Assembly: GCF_002929355.1 (NCBI RefSeq)
Contig: NZ_PJIR01000003.1
Span: 62,001-126,000, forward strand
From: Arthrobacter sp. B0490
GTDB lineage: Bacteria > Actinomycetota > Actinomycetes > Actinomycetales > Micrococcaceae
Direction of reading: 5' to 3'
Length of the DNA: 64,000 nt
The position numbers and the translations under genes were made by a program. Below are positions 56,420 through 64,000 of this stretch, piece by piece. The notes below the pieces were generated by a model. The model was not told where the DNA came from, did not search any database, and saw only the letters and a list, made by a program, of their open reading frames with translations. Within the stretch, counting starts at the first letter, position 1; every line of letters starts with the position of its first letter.

Positions 56420-57160
56420 TCAGGCGGTGACGACGGTGCCGAGCTTCTCGCCGCGGATGGCGCGGGTGACATTGCCCTCGCCCTCCATGCCGAACACCAC
56501 CATGGTCAGGTTGTTGTCCTTGCACATGGTCATGGCGGTCTGGTCCATCACCCGGATGTCGCGGCGGAGGGCCTCGTCGTAGGACAGCGTGTCGAGCTTC
56601 TCCGCGGTCGGGTCCTTGTGCGGGTCCGCGGTGTAGACGCCGTCCACGCCGCTCTTCGCCATCAGGACCTCGTCGGCGTGCACCTCCAGGGCACGCTGGG
56701 CCGCGACCGTGTCGGTCGAGAAGTACGGGAGGCCGGCACCGGCGCCGAAGATGACCACGCGCCCCTTCTCGAGGTGGCGGATGGCGCGGCGGGGGATGTA
56801 CGCCTCGGCGACCTGCCCCATGGTGATGGCGCTCTGCACGCGGGTCTCGACGCCTGCCTGCTCGAGGAAGTCCTGCAGCGCGAGGCAGTTCATCACGGTG
56901 CCCAGCATGCCCATGTAGTCGGCGCGGGAGCGGTCCATGCCGCTCTGGGACAGTTCGGCGCCGCGGAAGAAGTTGCCGCCGCCGACCACGATGGCCACCT
57001 CGACGTCGCCCACGGTCGCCGCGATCTGCTTCGAGACGGAGCGGACGGTCTCGGGATCGACGCCCAGCTTGCCGCCCCCGAAGACTTCGCCGGAGAGCTT
57101 GAGGAGGACCCGGCGCCGGCGGCCGGAACCCTCCGTCGCAGCAGTCGAAGTGGTGTCCAT
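56420..57160 (-). CDS. pyrH: UMP kinase
   Basis: Converts UMP to UDP for RNA and cell-wall precursors. The 246 residues show [11 protein letters not shown] near 20, [10 protein letters not shown] near 58, [15 protein letters not shown] near 78, [31 protein letters not shown] near 148 and [12 protein letters not shown] near 210. The N-terminus has a 15-residue Thr/Ser-rich tail. GGGAGG precedes the ATG. A TATCCT box (57247-57252, minus) upstream may be its -10, since a terminator lies between it and tsf. Confidence 0.95.
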   Translation of the reverse strand: MDTTSTAATEGSGRRRRVLLKLSGEVFGGGKLGVDPETVRSVSKQIAATVGDVEVAIVVGGGNFFRGAELSQSGMDRSRADYMGMLGTVMNCLALQDFLEQAGVETRVQSAITMGQVAEAYIPRRAIRHLEKGRVVIFGAGAGLPYFSTDTVAAQRALEVHADEVLMAKSGVDGVYTADPHKDPTAEKLDTLSYDEALRRDIRVMDQTAMTMCKDNNLTMVVFGMEGEGNVTRAIRGEKLGTVVTA

Positions 57161-57271
57161 GAGGTGCCTCCCGGGCGTAGAACTGGGGGCCGTCCGGAGC
57201 GGACGGCCGGTGGTGCGAGCGGTGGGGATGTTGCCGGACCCGTTACAGGATACGGTGCGCCTCCCGGGCGC

Positions 57272-57304
57272 AGGAAAGGGCGGCCACCTTGCCGGCGGCC
57301 GCCC
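57272..57304 (-). terminator. Intrinsic terminator of rpsB-tsf
   Basis: GGGCGGCC and GGCCGCCC form an 8-bp stem with an 11-nt loop, followed on the minus strand by TTTCCT. It lies 25 nt past the tsf stop. Confidence 0.65.
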
Positions 57305-57328
57305 CCTGCTGTGGATCCGAGCCGGCGC

Positions 57329-58165
57329 CTAGGCTCCGACGCGGAACCGGGCGAAGGCCGTGGCCTTGACGCCGGCATCGGCGAGGACCGTGGCGACGGA
57401 CTTCTTGGCGTCCTTGGCGAATGCCTGGTCGACCAGCACACCCTCCTTGAAGAAGCCGGTGAGGCGTCCCTCGACGATCTTCGCCAGGGCCTGCTCGGGC
57501 TTGCCCTCGGCGCGGGCGGTCTCGTCGGCGATGCGGCGCTCCGACTCGACGAGCTCGGCGGGGACGTCCTCGCGGGTCAGGTAGGTGGGCGAGTACGCGG
57601 CGATGTGCACGGCGACGTCGTGTGCGGCCTCGGTGGCGGCGTCACCGGCACCCTCGACGGCGAACAGCACGCCGACCTGGGCGGGGAGGTCCTTGGAGGT
57701 CTTGTGCAGGTAGGCGTCGACGATCTGGCCCTCGACGCGCGCGATGCGACGGATGTCGACCTTCTCGCCGAGGAGCGCGCCGGCTTCAATGACGTGTTCG
57801 GAGACGGGCTTGCCCTCGAGTTCGAACGCGAGCAGGCTCTCGACGTCGGCAGCGCCGGAGGCGAGGGCGGCGGCGAGCACCTTGTTGGAGAACTCGATGA
57901 ACGGGCCGGCCTTCGCGACGAAGTCGGTCTCGCAGTTGACCTCGACCATGACGCCGACGGTCCCCTCGACGCGTGCGGCGACGAGGCCCTCGGCGGTCGA
58001 ACGGCCTTCGCGCTTCGTCGCGCCCTTCAGGCCCTTGATGCGGATCAGTTCCAGGGCCTTGTCGGCGTCGCCGTTGGCTTCGTCGAGGGCCTTCTTGACG
58101 TCCATCATGCCGGCGCCCGTGCGCTCGCGCAGGGCCTTGATGTCAGCGGCAGTGAAATTTGCCAT
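57329..58165 (-). CDS. tsf: Elongation factor Ts
   Basis: EF-Ts exchanges GDP on EF-Tu. The 278-residue protein begins with the UBA-like FTAADIKALRERTGAGMMDVKKALDE, followed by the TGVMVEVNCETDFVAK-type core stretch near 85 (here VGVMVEVNCETDFVAK), and ends with a helical C-terminal module ARFRVGA. GAGGAG precedes the ATG. It follows rpsB across two hairpins. Confidence 0.97.
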   Translation of the reverse strand: MANFTAADIKALRERTGAGMMDVKKALDEANGDADKALELIRIKGLKGATKREGRSTAEGLVAARVEGTVGVMVEVNCETDFVAKAGPFIEFSNKVLAAALASGAADVESLLAFELEGKPVSEHVIEAGALLGEKVDIRRIARVEGQIVDAYLHKTSKDLPAQVGVLFAVEGAGDAATEAAHDVAVHIAAYSPTYLTREDVPAELVESERRIADETARAEGKPEQALAKIVEGRLTGFFKEGVLVDQAFAKDAKKSVATVLADAGVKATAFARFRVGA

Positions 58166-58229
58166 ACGAACTCCTCAGTTGATGTTGATCTAGGACGAGC
58201 ATCCACGGGTCGCTGCCCGCGGTGGAGGC

Positions 58230-58254
58230 GTTCCGCGGTGGACATCCGCGGAAC
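58230..58254 (-). other. Hairpin in the rpsB-tsf spacer (proximal to tsf)
   Basis: GTTCCGCGG pairs perfectly with CCGCGGAAC around a 7-nt loop. It is two bases from the next hairpin. The tandem pair probably tunes readthrough from rpsB into tsf or protects mRNA ends. Confidence 0.65.
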
Positions 58255-58256
58255 AT

Positions 58257-58292
58257 GCGTAAGGGGCGTGGTTTCACCCACACCCCTTACGC
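58257..58292 (-). terminator. Hairpin directly downstream of rpsB
   Basis: GCGTAAGGGG pairs with CCCCTTACGC, extended after one mismatch by GTGG/CCAC. It lies 8 nt past the rpsB stop without a U-tract, so partial termination is more likely than full. Confidence 0.6.
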
Positions 58293-58300
58293 ACTGGGAA

Positions 58301-59269
58301 CTACTTGGTGTCGCTGGCGGCTTCCGTGGCGGGAGCTACTGCCTCGGGGACTTCCTCGGCGATCGGAGCCTGCAGGCCTGCAGGTGCCTCGTCGGCCGCG
58401 GGGGCCTCGGGAGCGGTCTCGACCTCGGGAGCGGACTCGGCGGCGGGAGCCGCCTCGGCAGCGGGTGCCGCGGCCTCGGGTGCTTCTGCAGCGGCGTCGG
58501 AGGTGCCCTGGAGGAGCTCGCGCTCCCACTCGGCCATGGGCTCGTCGGCTGCTGCGGAGTCGTTGTTGCCCGAGCGGTTGTGGCGGGCGATGAGGCCCTC
58601 CGCCACGGCATCGGCGACGACGCGGGTGAGCAGGTTGACGGCGCGGATGGCGTCGTCGTTGCCCGGGATCGGGAAGTCGACCTCGTCGGGGTCGCAGTTC
58701 GTGTCGAGGATCGCGACGACGGGGATGCCCAGCTTCTTCGCCTCGTCGATGGCGAGGTGTTCCTTCTTGGTGTCGACGACCCACACGACCGAGGGGGCCT
58801 TGGTCAGGTTGCGGATACCACCGAGGTTGCTCTGGAGCTTGGTGAGCTCACGCTTGAGGAGCAGGAGCTCCTTCTTGGTGTGGCCCGAACCGGCGACGTC
58901 GTCGAAGTCGATCTCTTCGAGTTCCTTCATGCGCTGGATGCGCTTGGACACCGTCTGGAAGTTGGTGAGCATGCCACCGAGCCAGCGCTGGTTGACGTAG
59001 GGCTGGCCGACGCGCGTCGCCTGGTCGGCGATCGCTTCCTGGGCCTGCTTCTTGGTACCGACGAAGAGGACGGTTCCGCCGTGGGCGACGGTGGCCTTGA
59101 CGAACTCGTACGCGCGGTCGATGTAGGACAGCGACTGCTGGAGGTCGATGATGTAGATGCCGTTGCGCTCGGTGAAGATGAAGCGCTTCATCTTCGGGTT
59201 CCAACGGCGGGTCTGGTGACCGAAGTGGACGCCGCTGTCGAGCAGCTGGCGCATGGTTACGACTGGCAT
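58301..59269 (-). CDS. rpsB: 30S ribosomal protein S2
   Basis: The 322-residue S2 has [22 protein letters not shown] at the N-terminus, [14 protein letters not shown] near 67, [18 protein letters not shown] near 92, and [32 protein letters not shown] near 165. A long Ala/Glu/Pro-rich C-terminal tail of about 80 residues exceeds the usual bacterial length. AAAGG lies 6 nt before the ATG. Confidence 0.97.
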   Translation of the reverse strand: MPVVTMRQLLDSGVHFGHQTRRWNPKMKRFIFTERNGIYIIDLQQSLSYIDRAYEFVKATVAHGGTVLFVGTKKQAQEAIADQATRVGQPYVNQRWLGGMLTNFQTVSKRIQRMKELEEIDFDDVAGSGHTKKELLLLKRELTKLQSNLGGIRNLTKAPSVVWVVDTKKEHLAIDEAKKLGIPVVAILDTNCDPDEVDFPIPGNDDAIRAVNLLTRVVADAVAEGLIARHNRSGNNDSAAADEPMAEWERELLQGTSDAAAEAPEAAAPAAEAAPAAESAPEVETAPEAPAADEAPAGLQAPIAEEVPEAVAPATEAASDTK

Positions 59270-59687
59270 GTTCTGCCTTTCTTCAGCCTCGGCTTTGGCG
59301 CAGTGCGCTGCCTGAAGCTTGTTGACGGTTATCTCGGTACCGGCCGGGGTGGCCGGTACGTCCTGGTGCCCGGTCGTCGTCGGACGTCCCCTCCCGTACC
59401 GGAATTCACCGGACCGTGGGGAGGGCACTTCGGCGTCTTTCGGGGACGCTGAATCGCGGGCACGCGTAGTCAGCCTGAGGATCCCGGCCGCGTCCGTGCC
59501 GTGGGCACGGGGAGGAGGGAGCAGCAGACTGCTCGGTCAAGTGTACTACAGCGGCAGTGCCGGACCCGCAGGGCGACGGCCGCTCGGAGAGCGGCGCGGC
59601 GCTGTCGCCGGACTCGCTGGTCCCGTCGTTGTCCACATGGCGTCGCTCGCCTGCGTGCCCGGTCCGGCGGTTGGGCAGGATGGCCGC
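59270..59687. promoter_or_regulatory. Divergent non-coding region with rpsB leader hairpin
   Basis: No gene is supported in this 418-bp gap. On the minus strand a 9-bp perfect stem (59337-59345 with 59351-59359, GTACCGGCC/GGCCGGTAC) sits about 70 nt before the rpsB ATG, and TACACT (59540-59545) is the best -10 for rpsB. If that promoter is right, the leader is about 260 nt long, roomy enough for feedback control by S2. Confidence 0.4.
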
Positions 59688-60452
59688 ATGGCTTCCCACG
59701 CACCGCCCCGCTCGCCCCCGGAGGACAGGGCCCACCCCGGCCGGCGGTCCCCGACGCGCCGCAGGTCCTCCCGACGCGGTCTCCCTGGAAGGGTGCTGCT
59801 GGTCGTGCTGCTGATCGTGCTCCTGACCGCCGCGGGTTCGGGCGGTACGGCGGTGAGCAGCCCACCTCCGCCGTACGGGCCGGACATCGGTGGACGGGTG
59901 GCGGGCGGACGGCCGGCGGGTGGGCCGGAGACAGGCGGGGCGGAGACAGGCGGGGCGGAGACCGGAACCGCGCGGGCCCGGGCGGCCTTCGTCCCGGAGT
60001 GGGCCTGGCCGCTTGCGCCGATCCCGGCGGTCCTGCGTCCGTTCGAGAAGCCTGCGCAGAGATGGCAGCGGGGGCACCGTGGCGTGGACCTGGCTGCCGG
60101 TGGGGCCGCTGCGGGCCGGGCACCGGCCGTCCTGAGCCCTGGCGACGGCCTGGTGTCCTTCGCCGGCACGGTGGTGGACCGGGGTGTGCTCTCGATCGAC
60201 CACGGCGAGGGACGGATCAGCAGCTTCGAACCGGTCACGACGCAGCTGGTCCGGGGACAGCGCGTCGGCCGGGGCGAGGTCGTGGCGACGCTCGACGGAG
60301 GGGGCGACGGCGGGGGCGACGGTCCGCGGCGCCACTGTCCGGCGGCATGCCTGCACTGGGGGGTGCGGGTGGACGGTGAGTACGTGGACCCGCTGTGGTT
60401 CGTCCTGGACCGGCGCCCGTCGGTCCTCCTGCCGCTCGGCGACCGGGGCTAG
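59688..60452 (+). CDS. M23 family peptidase, membrane-anchored
   Basis: The 254-residue protein has an Arg-rich N-terminus and one helix (GRVLLVVLLIVLLTAAGSG), a Gly/Glu repeat (ETGGAETGGAETG), then a C-terminal LytM fold. WQRGHRGVDLA near 145 gives the HxxxD zinc motif and CLHWGVRVDGEYVDPLWF near 235 gives the HxH-like second motif. It is likely a cell-wall hydrolase. Its stop codon overlaps that of the convergent dehydrogenase gene (shared CTAG). Confidence 0.83.
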   Translation: MASHAPPRSPPEDRAHPGRRSPTRRRSSRRGLPGRVLLVVLLIVLLTAAGSGGTAVSSPPPPYGPDIGGRVAGGRPAGGPETGGAETGGAETGTARARAAFVPEWAWPLAPIPAVLRPFEKPAQRWQRGHRGVDLAAGGAAAGRAPAVLSPGDGLVSFAGTVVDRGVLSIDHGEGRISSFEPVTTQLVRGQRVGRGEVVATLDGGGDGGGDGPRRHCPAACLHWGVRVDGEYVDPLWFVLDRRPSVLLPLGDRG

Positions 60453-61639
60453 ACGAAGGCCGCGATCCCCGTGATCGACCTGCCGGCCACGAGCGTGTTG
60501 ATCTCCTGCGTTCCCTCGTAGGAGTAGACGGCTTCGGCGTCGGAGAAGATCTTGGCCATCTCGTAGTCCACCACGATCCCGTTGCCGCCGAGGATGTTGC
60601 GCCCTGCCGCGACGCTCTCGCGCATGCGGGCGGTGGTGAAGGCCTTGGCGAGGGCGGACTGCTCGTCCTTCGCCTTGCCCGCGTCCTCGAGCTGGGAGAG
60701 GCGCACCATCATGCCCATGGAGCTCATCGCGTTGCCGAGGATCTGGACGAGCTGCTGCTGGATGAGCTGGAAGCTCGCGATCGGCCGGCCGAACTGCTCG
60801 CGCTCCACCGCGTAGCGGCGTGCGACGTCGAACGCGGCGAGCTGCTGGCCCACGGCCTGCCACCCGACGGAGAGCCGCGTGACCTTGAGGACCTTGTTGG
60901 TGTCCCTGAAGCTGTTCGCGCCCTTGAGGTGGTGGTCGTCGGACACGACGACGTCGTCGAGGACGATGTCGGCGTTCTCCACCGTGCGCAGGGCGATCTT
61001 GTTCTCGATCTTCGTCGACGAGAAGCCGGGCGTGGCGGTGTCGACCATGAAGCCCTTGACCTGGTTGTCCTCGAGGTCCCGCGCGAAGATGACCACCCAG
61101 TCGGAGAACGTCGCGTTGCCGATCCAGCGCTTGGCGCCGTTGAGGACCCACGAGTTGCCGTCGCGACGCGCGGTGGTCCGGGTGCCGCCGGCGACGTCGG
61201 AGCCCCCGAGCGGCTCGGTGAGGCCGAAGGCGCCGATCTTCTTCATCGCGTAGATGTCCGGCAGCCACTCGTCCTGCTGCTCCTTCGAGGCGAGTGCCTC
61301 GATGGACCCGGTGAAGAGCCCGTCGTGGACACCCATGAAGGTGGCGATGGAGGTGTCCGCGCGGGTGAACTCGGCGTGGGTGATCCCGGCGAAGAGGTTC
61401 GAGTAGCCCTGGCGGCGGACGGGACTCATGGGATCCAGTTCGGCGAGCCTGGGGATGAGGTCCTGGGGAAAGACGCCCTTGTTCCACCAGTCGACAGCGT
61501 TCGGACGGACCTCACGGGTCAGCCAGGCGCGGATCTCCTCGAGCCGGGAGCGCTCCTTGTCGGACATCAGCTCCTCGAACGCGAGGAAGTCGCCGTCGGC
61601 GTAGGGCAGATTGTTCACATCGATCGACGTCTTGCTCAT
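60449..61639 (-). CDS. Acyl-CoA dehydrogenase, glutaryl-CoA dehydrogenase-like
   Basis: A 396-residue FAD enzyme: FAGITHAEFTRADTSIATFMGVH near 82, KIGAFGLTEPLGGSDVAGGTRTTARR near 135, WVLNGAKRWIGNATFSDW near 165, and the catalytic-Glu region YSYEGTQEINTLVAGRSITGIAAF at the C-terminus. The SYEGTQEIN form and length are GcdH-like, but Arg for glutaryl binding was not confirmed. AAGGAA precedes the ATG. A 16-bp palindrome lies 90 bp upstream. Confidence 0.86.
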   Translation of the reverse strand: MSKTSIDVNNLPYADGDFLAFEELMSDKERSRLEEIRAWLTREVRPNAVDWWNKGVFPQDLIPRLAELDPMSPVRRQGYSNLFAGITHAEFTRADTSIATFMGVHDGLFTGSIEALASKEQQDEWLPDIYAMKKIGAFGLTEPLGGSDVAGGTRTTARRDGNSWVLNGAKRWIGNATFSDWVVIFARDLEDNQVKGFMVDTATPGFSSTKIENKIALRTVENADIVLDDVVVSDDHHLKGANSFRDTNKVLKVTRLSVGWQAVGQQLAAFDVARRYAVEREQFGRPIASFQLIQQQLVQILGNAMSSMGMMVRLSQLEDAGKAKDEQSALAKAFTTARMRESVAAGRNILGGNGIVVDYEMAKIFSDAEAVYSYEGTQEINTLVAGRSITGIAAFV

Positions 61640-61729
61640 CGGAATTCCTTCGCCCCGGTCGTCGGCGACCGGAATCTCACTCGAACAGGTGGGCCATGCG
61701 GCGGGCGCTTCCAGCGCTCAGGACAACAT

Positions 61730-61745
61730 GTTACCCGCGGGTAAC
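61730..61745. promoter_or_regulatory. Perfect 16-bp palindrome upstream of the dehydrogenase
   Basis: GTTACCCGCGGGTAAC is an exact palindrome in the gap between the tRNA gene and the dehydrogenase start. This length and symmetry suggest a TetR- or GntR-type operator. No regulator gene is adjacent. Confidence 0.6.
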
Positions 61746-61799
61746 TTAGGGCGCCAGTGGCAGGGACGGGACGCACCGGGACAAGGCGCCGCTTAAGCA

Positions 61800-61832
61800 G
61801 GACCGCGCCACCTCGAGGAGGTGGCGCGGTCC
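61800..61832 (-). terminator. Terminator downstream of the tRNA gene
   Basis: A 15-bp perfect stem (61800-61814 with 61818-61832) with a 3-nt loop, 18 nt after the tRNA 3' end. Confidence 0.75.
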
Positions 61833-61849
61833 GGACGATCGGCGGGAAG

Positions 61850-61923
61850 TAGGGCTGCTGGGGCTTGAACCCAGGACAAACGGATTATGAGTCCGCTGCT
61901 CTAACCAGCTGAGCTACAGCCCC
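61850..61923 (-). tRNA. tRNA with CAU anticodon (elongator Met or Ile2)
   Basis: A 74-nt cloverleaf on the minus strand. Acceptor GGGGCTG pairs with CAGCCCT (G1-U72 wobble), discriminator A, D-arm TAGCTCAGCTGGTTAGAGC, anticodon stem GCGGA/TCCGT with loop CTCATAA, T-arm with GGTTCAAGC. CCA is not encoded. The CAU anticodon with a tRNA-Ile2-like GAGCAGCGGA context means lysidine-modified Ile2 cannot be distinguished from elongator Met by eye. A G1-C72 mismatch, expected for initiators, is absent. Confidence 0.93.
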
Positions 61924-61986
61924 GAGGAGGGTGGCTCCCCCGACGCCCCGGCTCCGGAGTGCTCCTCCGGGCGCCGGGCGCAGGTC

Positions 61987-63246
61987 CTATTGTATGCGGG
62001 TCGGCCGGTCCGCCCCGCTGCCTGCCGGGGCGGCGTGAACGCCGTCCTCGTCCGCCGCCGCCGCCGGGGACAGGGTCCCGTAGTACAGGCCCTCGAAGGT
62101 CTCGAGGGTCGTGTTGATGTCGTGCCTGCCCACCATCGTCCGGCTGGCGGCGCCCATCGCCCGCTGGTCCTCGCCCGACAGCTCGAGGATCTGGGTGATC
62201 CGGGCACCCAGCTCCTCGGAATCGCCCGGCGTGAACAGGTAGCCGTTCTCGCCGTCGGACACTAGGTGCGGCAGGGCCATGGCGTTGGCCAGCAGCACGG
62301 GCGTCGAGGCGGACATGGCTTCGAGGGTGACGAGCGACTGCAGTTCGGCGGTTCCCGGCTGGCAGAACAGGGAGGCGCGGATGTAGCTCCTGCGCAGTTC
62401 GTCGTCGTCGATGAGGCCGCGGAAGGTGACGCGGTCGGCGATGCCGAGGCGCGCGGCCTGGGCCTGCAGGGCGGGCTTCACCTCTCCGCCCCCGACGATC
62501 TCGAGGTGGACGCGCAGGTGCTCGGGGGTCCTGGCAACGGCGTCGATGAGCACGTCCACGTGCTTCTCCTCGGCGAGGCGTCCCACGAACAGGACCGTGG
62601 GGTGCTCGTAGGGTTCGATGACCTCGCCCGGCTGTACCTCGTAGGCCGCGGAGTCGATCCCGTTGGACACGGGCATCACGTCGGTCAGGAAGGCGTGGTC
62701 GCGCATGGCCTTCGCGGCGAGCGGCGTGGGCGTCGTGACGGCGGCCGCCTTGCCCATCACCTTGCCCATGTCCCTCCAGGAGTTCCTGGCGACGACCTTC
62801 TTGAACCAGTCGGGGAACGGGAGGAAGGGGTTGATGTTCTCGGGCATGAAGTGGTTGGTGGCGACCACCCGGATGCCGCGGCGGACGGCTTCGTACAGCG
62901 TGTACTCCCCCACCATGTAGTGGCACTGGATGTGGACGACGTCGGGCTGCACCTGGTCGAACAGCAGGCTGATGTCGCGCCGGATTTCCCACGGGTAGCA
63001 GATGCGCCAGTAGTCGTGGGTCGGCACGCTGTGGGAGCGGAGGCGGTGCACCGTCCAGTCACCCCCGGGTTCGGTGAAGCTCCTGCCGTTGGCGGAGCCC
63101 GGCGCGAGGACGTGGACGTCGTGCCCGCGCCCGTTCATACCCTTGGCCAGCCGGTACCCGAACTGGGCCGCCCCGTTCACGTTGGGCGGATAGGTGTCCG
63201 CGGCGATCAGGATGGTCAGGGGCTTGGAATCAGCCGGGTAGCTCAC
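61987..63246 (-). CDS. GT4 family glycosyltransferase
   Basis: The 419-residue GT-B enzyme has PPNVNGAAQFGYRLAKGM near 20 for the acceptor side, DVVHIQCHYMVGEYTLYEA near 100, TVLFVGRLAEEKHVDVLIDAV near 215, and the donor-site EX7E motif in GTAELQSLVTLEAM near 300. The family transfers mannose or other sugars to lipid or polysaccharide acceptors; no neighbours define the acceptor. GTG start with AGGGA 7 nt upstream. The C-terminus has an Asp/Ala-rich tail. Confidence 0.88.
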   Translation of the reverse strand: MSYPADSKPLTILIAADTYPPNVNGAAQFGYRLAKGMNGRGHDVHVLAPGSANGRSFTEPGGDWTVHRLRSHSVPTHDYWRICYPWEIRRDISLLFDQVQPDVVHIQCHYMVGEYTLYEAVRRGIRVVATNHFMPENINPFLPFPDWFKKVVARNSWRDMGKVMGKAAAVTTPTPLAAKAMRDHAFLTDVMPVSNGIDSAAYEVQPGEVIEPYEHPTVLFVGRLAEEKHVDVLIDAVARTPEHLRVHLEIVGGGEVKPALQAQAARLGIADRVTFRGLIDDDELRRSYIRASLFCQPGTAELQSLVTLEAMSASTPVLLANAMALPHLVSDGENGYLFTPGDSEELGARITQILELSGEDQRAMGAASRTMVGRHDINTTLETFEGLYYGTLSPAAAADEDGVHAAPAGSGADRPTRIQ

Positions 63247-63294
63247 GCGTGGATCCCTACGTCGGTGTGCTGGACGGAACTGGAGCGGGTCGTG

Positions 63295-64000
63295 TCAGCG
63301 CTGCCTCTTCACCACGTCGGGGTGATGGCGCGACAGGGCGACGACCCCAACAATAGCAACGAGTGCGGCCGCGCCCATGCCCAGCGCGGTCACGGTCCGC
63401 ACGTCGGGCTGGAGTTCGTCGAGGATGGTGATGCCCACCGCGATGCCCACGATCGGGTCGATGACGGTGAGGCCGGCGATGACGAGATCCGGCGGGCCGG
63501 TGGCGTAGGCGCTCTGCACGAACCAGGACCCGAGGGCTACGGCGGCGACGAGGGCGACGAGGGTCAGGACGGGGACGTTCAGCAGGAAGCGGCCGTTCGG
63601 GTCGAGCAGGTGGCCCGCGATGATCTTCGTCAGGACGGCGACGAAGCCGAAGAGGACCCCGGCGCCCAGGATGTAGGCGAAGGCGTTGAGGCGGTGCCGG
63701 CCGAACACGGCCAGGGACCCGAAGAGCACGATCGCGGCGCCGAGCAGGAGCACCACCGAGAGCTCCTGGGCAGGATCGACGGCGTGGTTCTCCCGGGTGA
63801 CGTTCACCGCGAGGATCACGAAGAGTGCGCTGCCCGCGACGCAGGCGGTGATCGCGGCCACGGTGGGCCGGTTGATCCGGATGCCCTGGTCGCGCGAGTT
63901 GACGATCGTGGTGATCACCAGCGCGATCGCGCCGATGGGCTGCACGACCGTCAGGCTCGCCAGCGACAGGGCGACGACGTTCAGGGCGGTCCCCGCCCCG
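63295..64000 (-). CDS. DMT-type (EamA-like) permease, N-terminus beyond the window
   Basis: The visible 234 codons give about seven membrane helices (ITACVAGSALFVILAVNV, LSVVLLLGAAIVLFGSLAVFG, AFAYILGAGVLFGFVAVLTKI, TLVALVAAVALGSWFVQSAY, and a final ALGMGAAALVAIVGVVAL). The open frame runs through the window end (ALNVVALSLASLTVVQPIGAIA), so the start is outside. The arrangement resembles the actinobacterial DMT superfamily protein next to a GT4 gene. Substrate unknown. Confidence 0.78.
   Translation of the reverse strand, partial: GAGTALNVVALSLASLTVVQPIGAIALVITTIVNSRDQGIRINRPTVAAITACVAGSALFVILAVNVTRENHAVDPAQELSVVLLLGAAIVLFGSLAVFGRHRLNAFAYILGAGVLFGFVAVLTKIIAGHLLDPNGRFLLNVPVLTLVALVAAVALGSWFVQSAYATGPPDLVIAGLTVIDPIVGIAVGITILDELQPDVRTVTALGMGAAALVAIVGVVALSRHHPDVVKRQR

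Noticed and set aside
61850-61923. Initiator tRNA-fMet
   Set aside because: Positions 1 and 72 form a G-U pair and the anticodon stem lacks three consecutive G-C pairs, so it is an elongator-type or Ile2 tRNA.
1-64000. CRISPR arrays, insertion sequences and prophage genes
   Set aside because: No spaced direct repeats, transposase, integrase or phage structural genes were seen; the HNH gene belongs to the DUF222 type common on Arthrobacter chromosomes.

Overview
The window is about 64 kb of very GC-rich DNA with dense GTG/TTG starts, ATGA/GTGA stop-start overlaps and a gene order typical of Actinobacteria. Protein content and synteny (rimP-nusA-ylxR-infB-rbfA, truB, ribF, rpsO, pnp, M16 peptidase; dxr-rseP-ispG-GNAT; rpsB-tsf-pyrH-frr-cdsA) point to a Micrococcaceae chromosome, most likely Arthrobacter or a close relative. 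The genus is inference; no rRNA is present. No prophage, insertion sequence or CRISPR array was seen. This is core chromosome with several metabolic operons inserted between housekeeping blocks.

Layout. 1-5.6 kb: molybdenum cofactor genes, with moaE (partial), mog, moaC, moeA and a membrane sulfite-oxidase-type molybdoenzyme on the minus strand and moaA-moaD divergent from them. 5.6-20.8 kb: RNA and translation genes, almost all minus strand (M16 peptidase, pnp, rpsO, ribF, small membrane proteins, truB, rbfA, infB, ylxR, nusA, rimP), with one aminotransferase on plus. 20.9-32.2 kb: a DUF4439 protein and an APH(6)-type kinase, TauE/SafE permease, proS, then the isoprenoid genes dxr and ispG around the site-2 protease rseP. 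A SatD-like/membrane-protein pair and a YCII protein lie between rseP and ispG. 32.3-34.5 kb: a DUF222/HNH endonuclease gene whose 5' end looks interrupted by a stop codon, and a DHFR-like reductase.

34.6-43.1 kb: a seven-gene operon for leucine/isovalerate breakdown (carboxylase beta and alpha, isovaleryl-CoA-type dehydrogenase, SCOT A and B, MaoC hydratase, CitE lyase) with a divergent TetR gene and two palindromes over the promoter. 43.2-47.9 kb: a branched-chain 2-oxoacid dehydrogenase operon (E1a-E1b-E2) divergent from an Lrp/AsnC regulator, with a full-consensus CRP/GlxR-type site between them. The two operons supply consecutive steps: the dehydrogenase makes isovaleryl-CoA and the other operon takes it to acetyl-CoA and acetoacetyl-CoA. 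47.9-54.0 kb: acetate-type uptake, with a DUF485-ActP pair divergent from a LytS/LytR two-component system that is followed by a second SSS symporter; another CRP-like site lies in the divergent gap.

54.0-59.3 kb: a DivIVA-repeat protein, cdsA, frr, pyrH, tsf and rpsB. 59.7-64.0 kb: an M23 peptidase, a glutaryl-CoA-dehydrogenase-like enzyme with a 16-bp palindrome upstream, a tRNA with CAU anticodon, a GT4 glycosyltransferase and a truncated DMT-type permease. Several first genes of transcription units have a TANNNT box 6-8 nt before the start codon and no Shine-Dalgarno sequence, suggesting frequent leaderless mRNAs.
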